From positions 2,294,001-2,358,000 of the forward strand of contig NZ_JAADJV010000001.1 in assembly GCF_011684115.1 (NCBI RefSeq): a stretch of 64,000 bases of DNA, read 5' to 3'. Below are positions 1 to 9,045 of the stretch, one piece after another. The notes beneath the pieces are model-generated. The model did no database searches, had not been told where the DNA came from, and worked only from the letters and a program-made list of their open reading frames with translations. Source of the stretch: Rahnella aceris (GTDB lineage: Bacteria > Pseudomonadota > Gammaproteobacteria > Enterobacterales > Enterobacteriaceae). Both the position numbers and the translations under genes were made by a program. Position 1 is the first letter of the stretch, and each line of letters opens with the position of its first letter.

Positions 1-1175
1 CTGTAAATTACCATGGTGCCATTTGGTGCGAGGCTAGGCGTTTCATCCAGGAACGTGTCCGTCAATGTTTGAACGGCTCCCGTTGCCAGATCTAGTTTAG
101 CGATGTGCTGTGTACCGCTGGCGCTGCTCACCATAACCAGGAACTTGCCATCTGTACTTACGTCAGAGTCCTGATTCTGCGAGCCTTCCCAGGTCAGACG
201 CTGAGGCGCACCGCCATTAATGTTGACTTTATAAACCTGCGGACGACCGCCCTGATCCGACGTGAATGCCAGATTCTGGCTGTCCGGGAACCAGGTTGGT
301 TCCGTATTGTTGCTACGTCCGTTAGTCACCTGACTAATCTGGCCAGAAGACAGATTCATCACATACAGGTTCAGGCTACCGTCTTTAGACAGTGCGAAAG
401 CCAGTTTGCTGCCATCCGGAGAGAAAGCTGGTGCACCGTTGTGACGAGGGAATGAGGCAATCTGCTTGATTGCACCGTTTGCCAGCGTCTGAACCACCAA
501 TGCTGAACGACCGCTCTCAAAGGTGACGTAAGCCAGTTTGCTGCCGTCCGGAGACCAGGCCGGAGACATCAGAGGCTCAGGTGAACGGTGAACGACAAAC
601 TGATTGTATCCATCGTAATCCGCTACACGCAGTTCATACGGGAATTTCCCGCCGTTAGTCTGCACGATATAAGCGATACGGGTACGGAATGCGCCTTTAA
701 TACCGGTCAGCTTTTCAAACACTTCATCGCTGGCGGTATGGGCGGAATAACGCAACCATTGTTTGGTCACTTTGTACTGGTTTTGCGCCAGCACGGTACC
801 TGGTGCGCCAGAGGTATCCACCAGTTGGTAAGACACCACATAGCTGCCATCGGCTGCAGGCTGAACCTGACCGATAACAACAGCATCAATACCCAGCGCG
901 GTCCAGGCTGCAGGGGTCACTTCTGCGGCGGAGGTTGGCTGCTGAGGCATACGTGATGCATCAATAGGATTGAATTTGCCACTGTTACGTAAGTCAGCAG
1001 CAACGATACCACCCACATCTTCAGGTGGTGTACCCGGGCCAGCCCATTTGAATGGCACAACGCCAATCGGACGAGCTGTATCTACCCCTTGGGTAATTTC
1101 AATGCGAACTTCTGCATGAACCACAGATGCCCACATCATCAAAAGGCCGAACGCTACTCGAAATGCCTGCTTCAT
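1..1175 (-). CDS. tolB: Tol-Pal system beta-propeller protein TolB (3' end cut by window)
   Basis: Periplasmic protein of the Tol-Pal complex that binds Pal and TolA during outer-membrane constriction at division. The visible 391 codons start with a signal peptide of about 21 residues (MKQAFRVAF...VVHA, then EVRIEITQG). An N-terminal domain follows, then repeated propeller blades with the motif SPDGSKLAF or SPDGSKLAY, typical of TolB. The usual length is about 430 residues, so roughly 40 are missing past the left edge. The gene is last of the visible tolQRA-tolB group, 129 bp after tolA, as in E. coli. The ATG at 1175 is preceded by GGGAGA. Confidence 0.97.
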   Translation of the reverse strand, partial: MKQAFRVAFGLLMMWASVVHAEVRIEITQGVDTARPIGVVPFKWAGPGTPPEDVGGIVAADLRNSGKFNPIDASRMPQQPTSAAEVTPAAWTALGIDAVVIGQVQPAADGSYVVSYQLVDTSGAPGTVLAQNQYKVTKQWLRYSAHTASDEVFEKLTGIKGAFRTRIAYIVQTNGGKFPYELRVADYDGYNQFVVHRSPEPLMSPAWSPDGSKLAYVTFESGRSALVVQTLANGAIKQIASFPRHNGAPAFSPDGSKLAFALSKDGSLNLYVMNLSSGQISQVTNGRSNNTEPTWFPDSQNLAFTSDQGGRPQVYKVNINGGAPQRLTWEGSQNQDSDVSTDGKFLVMVSSASGTQHIAKLDLATGAVQTLTDTFLDETPSLAPNGTMVIY

Positions 1176-1304
1176 TGTATCTCCCTTATCTGGACGTATC
1201 TGCCCGCGATAATTTAGCAGAATTTTAACAAACCAACGCACACAAAACTAGAATTACACCCTGCAAACCATCGTAAAAATCTGAAAAGTTATCATTTTCA
1301 TCTT

Positions 1305-2510
1305 TTATTGAGGTTTGAAATCTATCGGAGCATTTTTAAATACTTCATAGACGGCTTCAGAAGGCGGTTTCGGGAACTTCGCCTGTCGGGCTGCGGCAAG
1401 CGCCGCCTGACACAGTGCAGGATCCCCACCTTCTGCCGACACACTGATTAATGAGCCATCAGGGTTCATTTTAACGCGCAACGCACAGGTTTTGCCTGTA
1501 TAAGATGACGCGTCATAGAATCTGCTCTCGATGGCAGCCTTAATCTGGCTACCATAGTTCGCAATATCAGCCCCGGATGCCCCCGCCTTTTTCTGAGTCC
1601 CCTTCCCTGAAGGAGCAGAAGCGCCGCCACCTGTTGCGCCTTTCGGTGCATTTTTGGAGTCGGCAAGGCCATCAAATAAGTTATTCGCATCAGCGGCTTC
1701 TTTGGCTGCGGCGGCAGCTTTTTTATCCGCTGCAGCTTTCTTGGCAGCAGCGGCAGCTTCCGCTTTTTTCTCTGCGGCAGCGGCAGCTTTTGCATCGGCG
1801 GCGGCTTTGGCATCGGCGTCAGCTTGTGCCTTCGCATCAGCCGCGGCCTGAGCTTTTGCCTCAGCAGCAGCCTGTTTTTTGGCTTCTGCGGCCGCTTCTT
1901 TCTTAGCGTCCGCTTCGGCTTGTTTCTTCGCTGCGGCAGCGGCGGCGGCAGCTTCAGCCTCTGCTTGTTTTTTAGCATCAGCTTGTGCTTTAGCCGCTTC
2001 TTTCGCAGCATCTGCTTTCGCCTGAGCGGCCGCTTTGGCCGCTTCAGCCTTCGCTTGTGCGGCAGCAGCTTCTGCCTGTTTCTGCTGTTCTTTCGCCTGC
2101 TCAGCGGCTTGTTCAGCCTGCTTCTGCTGCTGAGCCTGTTCCTGAGCCTGCTGCTTGGCATTTTCCTGCGCTTGCAGACGCTCTTTCTCAAGTTCTTTCA
2201 GGCGTTGCTGTTCTGCGGCCTGTTTCTGTTGCAGCTCTTCAGCCTGTTGTTCTGATTTTTTCTGACGCGCTGCGGCAGCACGTTGGGAATCAGCCTGTTG
2301 CTGCTGCTGACGGTTGTACTGATCGACCACGGCACTTGGATCAACCATTACGGCAGAGATATCGCTACCGCCACCGCCGCCACTCATGCTGGTATCTTCG
2401 TCCAGCGATCCCCAAATCAACAGGGCTATAATGATGATATGCAGAACGACCGAAACAATAACGGCGCGTTTGAGCTTATCGTTTTGTTCAGTTGCAGTTG
2501 CCTTTACCAA
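1305..2510 (-). CDS. tolA: Tol-Pal system inner-membrane protein TolA
   Basis: Energy-transducing protein linking TolQR in the inner membrane to TolB and Pal. It has 401 residues (E. coli about 421). The N-terminal membrane helix (about 16-34) carries the S20, H24, L31, S35 pattern used for TolQR contact. A Gly-rich hinge (about 43-48) follows, then a very long Ala/Lys/Glu/Gln helical domain (about 65-275). The globular C-terminal domain contains the family motifs FYDASSYTGKTC and GGDPALCQAALAAA, with the two cysteines. The only plausible start in this frame is TTG at 2510; E. coli uses GTG. The low-complexity domain explains long open frames in the other phases. Confidence 0.97.
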   Translation of the reverse strand: MVKATATEQNDKLKRAVIVSVVLHIIIIALLIWGSLDEDTSMSGGGGGSDISAVMVDPSAVVDQYNRQQQQQADSQRAAAARQKKSEQQAEELQQKQAAEQQRLKELEKERLQAQENAKQQAQEQAQQQKQAEQAAEQAKEQQKQAEAAAAQAKAEAAKAAAQAKADAAKEAAKAQADAKKQAEAEAAAAAAAAKKQAEADAKKEAAAEAKKQAAAEAKAQAAADAKAQADADAKAAADAKAAAAAEKKAEAAAAAKKAAADKKAAAAAKEAADANNLFDGLADSKNAPKGATGGGASAPSGKGTQKKAGASGADIANYGSQIKAAIESRFYDASSYTGKTCALRVKMNPDGSLISVSAEGGDPALCQAALAAARQAKFPKPPSEAVYEVFKNAPIDFKPQ

Positions 2511-2535
2511 AATAGATTTCCCAAGACAGGATTAC

Positions 2536-2597
2536 TAAAAACCCGGTTTCCTGTATTGCCTGTCATACTTTTAACAAGCCAGAGAATGCCGGGTTTC
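2536..2597 (-). other. Inverted repeat in the tolR-tolA gap
   Basis: In the 113-bp gap between tolR and tolA, AAACCCGG and CCGGGTTT arms (8 bp, at 2589-2596 and 2539-2546) flank a 42-nt loop and are followed on the minus strand by TTAG. A competing pair, GACAGG with CCTGTC (2525-2530 and 2559-2564), overlaps it. This could attenuate or protect the transcript between two co-transcribed genes. The T-run is too weak to call it a terminator. Confidence 0.3.
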
Positions 2598-2623
2598 AAA
2601 TAAGTGTTACAAATTACCTATCC

Positions 2624-3055
2624 TCAGATAGGTTGTGTCATCAATCCGACAGACTTCACGCCAGCCTGATGCAGCATGTTCAGCGCCTTAATAATTTCAT
2701 CATAAGGCACATCTTTCGCACCACCGATCAGAAATACCGTCTTCGGATTGGCCTGAATACGGCTGGTCGCTTCCGCGATCACCTGCTGTTCAGGCAATTG
2801 TTCCATACGCTGATGGTCAACCACGATGGTGTATTGACCCACGCCAGACACTTCAACAATCACTGGCGGATTATCATCGCTGGACACCGTTTTAGAATCC
2901 GTTGCGTCAGGCAAATCAACTTCCACACTCTGGGTAATGATGGGCGCTGTTGCCATAAAAATCAGTAACAGAACCAGCAGTACGTCCAGCAGCGGAACGA
3001 TATTGATCTCCGACTTACCTTCGCGACGGTTACGACGACCTCGTGAACGAGCCAT
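2624..3055 (-). CDS. tolR: Tol-Pal system proton-channel protein TolR
   Basis: ExbD/TolR family inner-membrane protein; with TolQ it forms the proton-driven motor that energises TolA. It has 143 residues. A basic N-terminus (MARSRGRRNRR) is followed by one membrane helix (about 19-38) carrying the proton-path aspartate D24 in PLLDVLLVLLL. A periplasmic domain ends in AGVKSVGLMTQPI. It lies 11 bp downstream of tolQ in the same operon. All family features are present. Confidence 0.98.
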   Translation of the reverse strand: MARSRGRRNRREGKSEINIVPLLDVLLVLLLIFMATAPIITQSVEVDLPDATDSKTVSSDDNPPVIVEVSGVGQYTIVVDHQRMEQLPEQQVIAEATSRIQANPKTVFLIGGAKDVPYDEIIKALNMLHQAGVKSVGLMTQPI

Positions 3056-3066
3056 ACTCTCCCCCT

Positions 3067-3756
3067 TTAGTTACTGCTGGTTTCGCGAGAGAAAGCCTGA
3101 CGGTGCAGGATAGCCGTGAATTCTTCCATGAAGTTATCGTAGTTTTGCTCAAGCTTGTTCACACGCTGGTTCAGGCGGTTGTACGCCATAACAGCAGGGA
3201 TAGCGGCAAACAGACCAATCGCGGTGGCGATCAGTGCTTCTGCGATACCCGGAGCAACCATTTGCAACGTTGCCTGTTTCACAGAACCTAAACCGATAAA
3301 GGCGTGCATGATCCCCCAGACTGTACCGAACAGACCGATATAAGGGCTGATAGAACCGACAGTACCAAGGAACGGAATGTGAGTTTCAAGTGATTCGAGT
3401 TCACGGTTAAAAGAAATACGCATCGCACGTGAAGAACCTTCAATCACGGCTTCTGGCGCGTGGCTGTTGGCACGATGAAGGCGGGCGAACTCTTTAAAAC
3501 CAGAATGGAAGATCTGCTCTGCCCCGCTCAGGGTTTCGCGGCGGCCCTGACTTTCCTGATACAGACGGGAAAGTTCGATACCGGACCAGAATTTATCTTC
3601 GAACGCTTCTGCCTCGCGGGTGGCGGCATTCAGCACTTTGGTGCGTTGAATGATGATCGCCCAGGACGCGATAGAGAAGCACACCAGGACAAGCATAATC
3701 AGCTTGACCAGGATGCTGGCCTTCAAAAATAAATCAAGAATGTTCATGTCAGTCAC
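3067..3756 (-). CDS. tolQ: Tol-Pal system motor protein TolQ
   Basis: ExbB/TolQ/MotA family inner-membrane protein that surrounds the TolR helices. It has 229 residues (E. coli 230), with a first membrane helix at about 15-38 and two more in the region [23 protein letters not shown] to [16 protein letters not shown]. The start GTG at 3756 overlaps the ybgC stop in a GTGA arrangement, giving translational coupling. An internal ATG at 3747 is three codons later, but the family N-terminus [14 protein letters not shown] supports the GTG. Confidence 0.98.
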   Translation of the reverse strand: MTDMNILDLFLKASILVKLIMLVLVCFSIASWAIIIQRTKVLNAATREAEAFEDKFWSGIELSRLYQESQGRRETLSGAEQIFHSGFKEFARLHRANSHAPEAVIEGSSRAMRISFNRELESLETHIPFLGTVGSISPYIGLFGTVWGIMHAFIGLGSVKQATLQMVAPGIAEALIATAIGLFAAIPAVMAYNRLNQRVNKLEQNYDNFMEEFTAILHRQAFSRETSSN

Positions 3757-4157
3757 TGCTTAAACTCCGCGACAATAGACTTAGGAAGCGCTCGGGGCTT
3801 CATTTGGTTTGGATCAATGCATGCGATCAACACTTCTGCAGAACTCAGAAGGTTTCCATGCGAATCAAGAATTCGTTGTGCAAAAGTAAGAGAAGCTCCG
3901 CGAATGGACGTAATCTCACTCTGAACATCCAGCAGGTCATCTAAGCGAGCTGGTGCAAAGTATTCGACCGTCATGCGGCGGACAGCAAAAGCGACGTGTT
4001 CACTCAGCAACTGCTGCTGGTGAAAATTGCGTTGGCGCAACATCTCTGTGCGAGCCCTTTCATAAAAGGCGACGTATCGGGCATGGTAGACCACACCTCC
4101 CGCGTCTGTGTCCTCAAAATAGACACGAACCGGCCATCGGAACAACGAATTACTCAC
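3753..4157 (-). CDS. ybgC: Acyl-CoA thioesterase YbgC, first gene of the tol cluster
   Basis: Hotdog-fold thioesterase of the 4-hydroxybenzoyl-CoA family, acting on short-chain acyl-CoA or acyl-ACP and conserved with tol-pal. It has 134 residues. The motif [17 protein letters not shown] contains the catalytic Asp18. I chose the GTG start at 4157 because the family begins [18 protein letters not shown]; the frame stays open for 14 more codons upstream without family similarity. Its stop overlaps tolQ by 4 bp. Confidence 0.95.
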   Translation of the reverse strand: MSNSLFRWPVRVYFEDTDAGGVVYHARYVAFYERARTEMLRQRNFHQQQLLSEHVAFAVRRMTVEYFAPARLDDLLDVQSEITSIRGASLTFAQRILDSHGNLLSSAEVLIACIDPNQMKPRALPKSIVAEFKQ

Positions 4158-4237
4158 TGTACATCCCGTAATGCAATTTGACGGCACTACTATACGCAAG
4201 AGAATTGGGGTTGGGAATGGGTAGGATTGCTGGAATG

Positions 4238-4267
4238 AAAATAATTATGGGCCAGCACGGCCCATAA
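4238..4267 (-). terminator. Terminator-like hairpin after cydAB-cydX-ybgE
   Basis: Perfect 9-bp stem TTATGGGCC / GGCCCATAA with a 5-nt loop, followed on the minus strand by TTATTTTCATT. It lies between ybgE and ybgC, so it separates the cyd operon from the tol operon. The T-rich tail is imperfect, so some read-through is likely. Confidence 0.6.
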
Positions 4268-4306
4268 GAAAATTACTGTAAATTTGTCTTTTTTTTATGC
4301 AAAAAA

Positions 4307-4600
4307 TCAGCTGAAAAAGTAATAAAGTCCTGCAGCTAGCGCAATCATCGCCAGCAATGGCGAGAAGAAAGCCTTCCAGACTGATTTATTCGGGCGAAAA
4401 CCCAGGCCGTGGATCACGCCACTGCACACAGCCCATATCAAAATGAGCCCATGCCAGACTTCAAGCTGACTGGTCGACGAGGCAAACATGCCCGGTTTCC
4501 AGAAAACGCAACCGGCCAGTGCCAGTGACATCACAAGCGAAAGGGCCCGCAAGGGGCCCTTGTCTGTGATGGCGTAGAGTTTATCCACGATCACACTCAT
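4307..4600 (-). CDS. ybgE: Cyd operon protein YbgE
   Basis: Small inner-membrane protein of 97 residues that accompanies cytochrome bd genes in enterics; no biochemical role is established. Three hydrophobic segments are visible (about 18-34, 46-66 and 78-96), with the family motif HGLGFRPNKSVWKAFFSPLLA. Its start lies 2 bp after the cydX stop, so the two are tightly coupled. It is identified by position and sequence. Confidence 0.9.
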   Translation of the reverse strand: MSVIVDKLYAITDKGPLRALSLVMSLALAGCVFWKPGMFASSTSQLEVWHGLILIWAVCSGVIHGLGFRPNKSVWKAFFSPLLAMIALAAGLYYFFS

Positions 4601-4602
4601 TA

Positions 4603-4716
4603 TTACTTCTCTTCTTTAGCCGCTTTATTGGCTTCGCTGTGTTCAAACGCCAGCGCGGTAATGATACCGAATGAGCAAGCCAGTAAGGTGCCGAGGATCC
4701 AGGCAAAATACCACAT
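4603..4716 (-). CDS. cydX: Cytochrome bd-I oxidase small subunit CydX
   Basis: Single-helix subunit of 37 residues that stabilises the haem b595/d pocket of the bd oxidase. The protein begins MWYFAWILGTLLACSFGII and ends in a charged tail rich in Glu and Lys, as in E. coli CydX (YbgT). It starts 10 bp after the cydB stop, with an AAGGAGA ribosome-binding site within the gap. Confidence 0.96.
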   Translation of the reverse strand: MWYFAWILGTLLACSFGIITALAFEHSEANKAAKEEK

Positions 4717-4726
4717 GGTGTTCTCC

Positions 4727-5866
4727 TTAATACAACGAATGCTTGTTGTTCTCGATGTAGTGTTTATCGAGGCGCCCGAACATCTTGTAATACGCCCATG
4801 AGGTGTAAATCAGGATGATTGGCACAAAGATACAAGCGACAACGGTCATCACTCTCAGCGTCAACAGCGTAGATGTTGCATCCCACATTGTCAGGCTGGC
4901 ATTCGGTTCAGTGATAGAAGGCATCACGAACGGGAACATAGTGATACCGGCAGTCAGGATCACACAGGCGATAGTCAGTGAGTTACTGATGAACGCCAGC
5001 GCGGCTTTATTCATGCGCGAGAACAAAATGGTCAGCAGCGGCAAAATCACACCTAACGCAGGAATTGCCCACAGGCCCGGCGTCTTGTTGAAGTTCGCCA
5101 GCCATGCACCCGCTTCATGAGACACAGTTTTGCGCAGCGGGTTAGACGGACCCGCGTGATCCATAACGGATGTCACGGTGAAGCCATCAATCCCTTTCAC
5201 TAACCAGATACCCGCCAGCAGGAAGCACACCATCATCACCAGCGCAGAAATCTGCGACGCGGTACGGGTACGCAGGTGCAGTTCACCCACAGTACGCATT
5301 TGCAGGTAGGTAGCGCCCTGGGTGATCAGCATAGTCAGGCTCACCAGACCGGCCAGAATGCCGTACGGGTTCAGCAAGCCCAGCAGATTACCGGTGTAGA
5401 ACAGACGCAGGTCGCTGTCGATATGGAACGGCACCCCTAACAGAAGGTTACCGAAGGCCACACCGAACACCAGAGCGGGCACGAAGCTGCCGATAAAGAT
5501 GCCCCAGTCCCACATGCCACGCCAGCGAGCGCTCTCGAGTTTTGAACGGTAATCAAAGCCCAGCGGACGGAAGAACAAGGCGCACAACACCAGCACCATC
5601 GCGGCATAGAAGCCGGAGAAAGCCGCTGCGTAGACCATCGGCCAGGCAGCGAACAATGCGCCACCGGCCGTAATCAGCCAGACCTGGTTGCCGTCCCAGT
5701 GCGGGGCGATGGCGTTAATCATCACGCGGCGGTCAGTATCGGTTTTACCGATAATGCGCACCAGGATGCCTACGCCCATATCAAATCCATCGGTGACGGC
5801 GAAGCCGATAAACAGCACGCCAATCAGCACCCACCAGATGAACCGTAAAACTTCATAATCAAACAT
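4727..5866 (-). CDS. cydB: Cytochrome bd ubiquinol oxidase subunit II
   Basis: Inner-membrane subunit of the high-affinity terminal oxidase. It has 379 residues, the same as E. coli, with multiple membrane helices. The N-terminus MFDYEVLRFIWWVLIGVLFIGFAVTDGFD is shown here only in part by its key features: the conserved aspartates of the proton pathway (TDGFDMG) and the motif PHWDGNQVWL. It lies 14 bp after cydA. Nothing is missing. Confidence 0.98.
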   Translation of the reverse strand: MFDYEVLRFIWWVLIGVLFIGFAVTDGFDMGVGILVRIIGKTDTDRRVMINAIAPHWDGNQVWLITAGGALFAAWPMVYAAAFSGFYAAMVLVLCALFFRPLGFDYRSKLESARWRGMWDWGIFIGSFVPALVFGVAFGNLLLGVPFHIDSDLRLFYTGNLLGLLNPYGILAGLVSLTMLITQGATYLQMRTVGELHLRTRTASQISALVMMVCFLLAGIWLVKGIDGFTVTSVMDHAGPSNPLRKTVSHEAGAWLANFNKTPGLWAIPALGVILPLLTILFSRMNKAALAFISNSLTIACVILTAGITMFPFVMPSITEPNASLTMWDATSTLLTLRVMTVVACIFVPIILIYTSWAYYKMFGRLDKHYIENNKHSLY

Positions 5867-5880
5867 AAGTGGACTCCCTA

Positions 5881-7449
5881 TTACCGAGCTTGCTCAAGTG
5901 GCGCTGAAGTTTGTTCATAATGATAACGGCCAGTTTTCAGGCTGCTTGGGCCCAGGCGCGCATATTTGAACATCAGGAACATTTCAGCGACCAGGAACAG
6001 GGTGTACAGACCGCAGATGAGGATCATCGAGGACAGTACATCACCCACAGTCAGTGAAGAGTGTGCAACCGCAGTCGGTAACACTTCACCAATCGCCCAA
6101 GGCTGACGACCATATTCAGCCACGAACCAGCCCGCTTCGACAGCAATCCACGGCAATGGCAGGCCGATGAATACCGCGCGGTGTAACCAGCGTTTCTGAC
6201 CAATCTTGCCGCGCAGGACGGTATAGAAGGACAGCGCAATCAGGACGAACATCAGGATGCCGCAGGCAACCATGATACGGAATGCGAAGTACAGAGGCAG
6301 AACGCGTGGAATAGAATCTTTGGTCGCTTTCTGAATCTGTGCGTCAGTCGCTCCCGCCGGGTTGTCGGTATAGCGTTTGAGCAACATACCGTAGCCCAGA
6401 TCCTGCTTAGCATTTTCAAAATCGCTGCGGACTTTCGGGTCAGTATTGCCCGAACGCAGTTCTTCCAGCAGGGTGTACGCTTTCATACCGTTGCGGATAC
6501 GCACTTCATGTTGCGCCATCAGGTCTTTCAGACCAGTAACCGGCGTATCCACGGAACGCGTAGCAATCAGGCCGAGCAGGTAAGGAATTTGAATGGAATA
6601 TTCATTTTCCATTTTGTCCTGATTAGGCATGCCGAACAGCGTGAAACTTGCCGGTGCAGGTTGGGTATCCCACTCTGCTTCGATAGCCGCCAGTTTGGTT
6701 TTCTGTACGTCACCCATTTCATAACCGGATTCATCACCCAGTACGATAACGGAGAGCACTGCGGCCAGACCGAAGCTTGCAGCGATAGCAAATGAACGCT
6801 TCGCAAAACCTACGTCGCGGCCTTTTAACAGGTAGTAAGAGCTGATAGCCAGAATGAACATCGCGCCAGTCACATAACCAGACGCTACGGTATGAACGAA
6901 TTTAACCTGTGCGACCGGGTTCAGAACCAGCTCAGAGAAGCTGACCATTTCCATACGCATGGTTTCGTAGTTGAAGGTCGATGCAATCGGGTTTTGCATC
7001 CAGCCGTTCGCCACCAGGATCCACAGTGCTGACAAGTTTGAGCCAAGGGCAACAAACCAGGTCACTGTCATATGCTGAACTTTAGAAAGACGGTCCCATC
7101 CGAAGAAGAACAGGCCCACTAAAGTGGATTCCAGGAAGAACGCCATTAAACCTTCAATCGCCAGAGGCGCACCGAAGATATCACCGACGTAATGTGAGAA
7201 ATATGACCAGTTAGTCCCGAACTGGAATTCCATGGTTAAACCGGTTGCAACGCCCAATGCAAAGTTAATTGCAAAAAGTTTGCCCCAGAATTTGGTCATA
7301 TCTTTATAGATTTGTTTGCCGGAAAGCACATAAACCGTTTCCATAATTGCCAGTAAAAACGCCATACCCAGCGTTAATGGGACAAATAGGAAATGGTACA
7401 TGGCTGTTAAAGCAAACTGTAAACGCGACAGTTCAACGATATCAAACAT
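5881..7449 (-). CDS. cydA: Cytochrome bd ubiquinol oxidase subunit I
   Basis: Quinol-oxidising subunit carrying haems b558, b595 and d; it reduces O2 to water at low oxygen. It has 522 residues, equal to E. coli CydA. His19 (MYHFLF) is the conserved haem ligand, and the Q-loop region lies in the middle third. The frame is open further upstream, but the family start [12 protein letters not shown] is at 7449, with GAGG and AAGGGG stretches just before it. The long 5' region probably holds the oxygen-responsive promoters. Confidence 0.98.
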   Translation of the reverse strand: MFDIVELSRLQFALTAMYHFLFVPLTLGMAFLLAIMETVYVLSGKQIYKDMTKFWGKLFAINFALGVATGLTMEFQFGTNWSYFSHYVGDIFGAPLAIEGLMAFFLESTLVGLFFFGWDRLSKVQHMTVTWFVALGSNLSALWILVANGWMQNPIASTFNYETMRMEMVSFSELVLNPVAQVKFVHTVASGYVTGAMFILAISSYYLLKGRDVGFAKRSFAIAASFGLAAVLSVIVLGDESGYEMGDVQKTKLAAIEAEWDTQPAPASFTLFGMPNQDKMENEYSIQIPYLLGLIATRSVDTPVTGLKDLMAQHEVRIRNGMKAYTLLEELRSGNTDPKVRSDFENAKQDLGYGMLLKRYTDNPAGATDAQIQKATKDSIPRVLPLYFAFRIMVACGILMFVLIALSFYTVLRGKIGQKRWLHRAVFIGLPLPWIAVEAGWFVAEYGRQPWAIGEVLPTAVAHSSLTVGDVLSSMILICGLYTLFLVAEMFLMFKYARLGPSSLKTGRYHYEQTSAPLEQAR

Positions 7450-8073
7450 CTTGACCCCTTGCTCCTCGGAGGAAGACCCCAAATTGCGATCTCTGACGAA
7501 CCGGTTGCCGGAACGCCTCATGACTACCAGTATTCAAATGTGTGCAGAACAGAGAGCCAGCATTCAGTGCGAGTAACGCTGTCAGCGGGACACTCTGAAC
7601 CCGGAAAAAGCGCGATCAGCGGGCCTGTAACAGGCTGATGAACGGGCAAAATCACGGGAAAAATAATCATACAAAAAACGGATGGTTACAGGAGCATTAT
7701 GTTACGCCAGTAATCCCACACATTAAATAGGTTTTTTAGTGACCCAAAGCGGATTTCCGTGTACAGGTCAATTTAAGAACAAAACAGTGATAATCGCTGT
7801 AATTGATCTGACGCAATTTAAGCCTATCTCATTGTTTATTTCTATAATGTCTTCATCAATTTCGAAAAAAATATTTCAGGATGTTAACCGTTGGTTTCAT
7901 TGAGCTTTAAGGGTGGCCTTTATGTTAATTAATTGTGTTTATATGGTTATCGTTAATATTTATTTTGCTACCTGTTTAAACCTAATTATTAACCTTTTAT
8001 TTCCAATGAACCTATCGTGCTGTGTTAATAAATATAGCTCAATTCAGCGAATGTTAACTATTTCGCTTAAAAT
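7450..8073 (-). promoter_or_regulatory. cydA upstream control region
   Basis: About 620 bp with no credible gene, becoming AT-rich toward sucD. It should hold the cydAB promoters, which in relatives are regulated by ArcA and FNR. A perfect match to the ArcA core pattern WGTTAATTAW lies at 7923-7932, with further GTTAA words at about 7880, 7950, 8024 and 8053. A poor FNR-like dyad (TTGAT, 4 bp, CGCAA) lies at 7803-7816. I do not assign exact -10/-35 elements. Confidence 0.55.
7923..7932. promoter_or_regulatory. Candidate ArcA box upstream of cydA
   Basis: TGTTAATTAA matches the 10-bp ArcA core pattern at every position. It is the only perfect match I found in the cydA upstream region and fits known ArcA activation of cydAB. 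It lies about 475 bp from the cydA start, which is far, so the main promoter may also be distal. Confidence 0.45.
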
Positions 8074-8097
8074 AAAAAAGGCCACCCGAAGGTGGCC
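8074..8097 (-). terminator. Rho-independent terminator downstream of sucD
   Basis: On the minus strand a stem GGCCACC...GGTGGCC with a 4-nt CGAA-type loop is followed by TTTTTTATTTT. It lies 76 bp past the sucD stop and would end sdhCDAB-sucABCD transcripts before cydA. Confidence 0.85.
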
Positions 8098-8132
8098 AAC
8101 ATGTCGAATCTTTTTCTTAAATAAAATGGCTT

Positions 8133-8163
8133 CACCCGCACCGTAATTTCACCGGTGCGGGTG
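8133..8163 (-). other. Hairpin immediately after the sucD stop
   Basis: Perfect 11-bp inverted repeat CACCCGCACCG / CGGTGCGGGTG with a 9-nt loop, 10 bp past sucD. It has no T-run, so it is more likely a 3'-end stabiliser acting with the terminator at 8074-8097 than a terminator itself. Confidence 0.6.
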
Positions 8164-8172
8164 GGGTAATAC

Positions 8173-9045
8173 TTATTGCGGAAGCAATGATTTCACGGCT
8201 TCGCCGATATCGGCCAGGCTGCGAACGGTTTTCACGCCTGCCGCTTCCAGCGCTGCAAATTTCTCATCAGCAGTGCCTTTACCACCGGCAATGATGGCGC
8301 CTGCATGGCCCATACGTTTGCCTTTAGGCGCAGTCACACCCGCGATATAGCCCACAACCGGTTTGGTCACGTGTGCTTTGATGTACGCGGCAGCTTCTTC
8401 TTCCGCGTTACCACCGATTTCACCGATCATCACGATCACTTCAGTCTGTGGATCTTCCTGGAACAGCTTCAGGATATCGATGAAGTTAGAGCCCGGTATC
8501 GGGTCACCGCCGATACCGACGCAGGTAGACTGGCCGTAACCGTAATCAGTTGTCTGTTTAACGGCTTCATACGTCAGCGTACCGGAACGGGAAACGATGC
8601 CCACTTTGCCTGGCAGATGAATGTGGCCCGGCATGATGCCGATTTTGCATTCGCCCGGCGTGATAACACCCGGACAGTTTGGCCCGATCATCACTGCATC
8701 GCTCTGATCCAGTTTCACTTTAACCACCAGCATATCCAGCGTCGGAATGCCTTCAGTGATACAGATGATCAGTTTAATACCTGCATCCAGCGCTTCCAGA
8801 ATAGAGTCTTTACAGAACGGTGCCGGCACATAAATCACAGACGCCGTTGCGCCGGTAGTTTCTACCGCTTCACGCACGGTATTGAACACTGGCAAGCCCA
8901 GATGCTCGGTGCCGCCTTTGCCTGGCGTAACGCCGCCAACCATTTTGGTGCCGTAAGCGATGGCTTGTTCGGAGTGGAAAGTCCCCTGGCTACCGGTGAA
9001 ACCCTGGCAGATAACTTTGGTGTTCTTGTTGATTAAAATCGACAT
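8173..9045 (-). CDS. sucD: Succinyl-CoA synthetase alpha subunit
   Basis: ADP-forming succinyl-CoA ligase alpha chain (290 residues); it converts succinyl-CoA to succinate with ATP synthesis in the TCA cycle. The CoA-binding Rossmann domain is N-terminal ([16 protein letters not shown]). The phosphohistidine is in the [17 protein letters not shown] motif near residue 247. The start overlaps the sucC stop by one base (TAATG), so subunits are made in equal amounts. It is the last gene of the suc operon. Confidence 0.98.
   Translation of the reverse strand: MSILINKNTKVICQGFTGSQGTFHSEQAIAYGTKMVGGVTPGKGGTEHLGLPVFNTVREAVETTGATASVIYVPAPFCKDSILEALDAGIKLIICITEGIPTLDMLVVKVKLDQSDAVMIGPNCPGVITPGECKIGIMPGHIHLPGKVGIVSRSGTLTYEAVKQTTDYGYGQSTCVGIGGDPIPGSNFIDILKLFQEDPQTEVIVMIGEIGGNAEEEAAAYIKAHVTKPVVGYIAGVTAPKGKRMGHAGAIIAGGKGTADEKFAALEAAGVKTVRSLADIGEAVKSLLPQ

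Noticed and set aside
1466..2255. Several long frames inside tolA on both strands
   Set aside because: They come from the Ala/Lys/Gln-rich repetitive codons of the TolA helical domain and give low-complexity Leu/Arg or Ser/Phe-rich products.
1680..2300. Possible tandem repeat array
   Set aside because: The repeated GCx/AAx triplets encode the TolA helix. There is no fixed repeat unit or spacer, so it is neither a CRISPR array nor a VNTR.
7803..7816. FNR box upstream of cydA
   Set aside because: TTGAT-N4-CGCAA keeps only one good half-site, so I do not call it as a feature on its own.
7913..8146. 77-codon plus-strand ORF between cydA and sucD
   Set aside because: AT-rich, crosses the sucD terminator, begins at the ArcA box and has no family similarity or ribosome-binding site that I can see.
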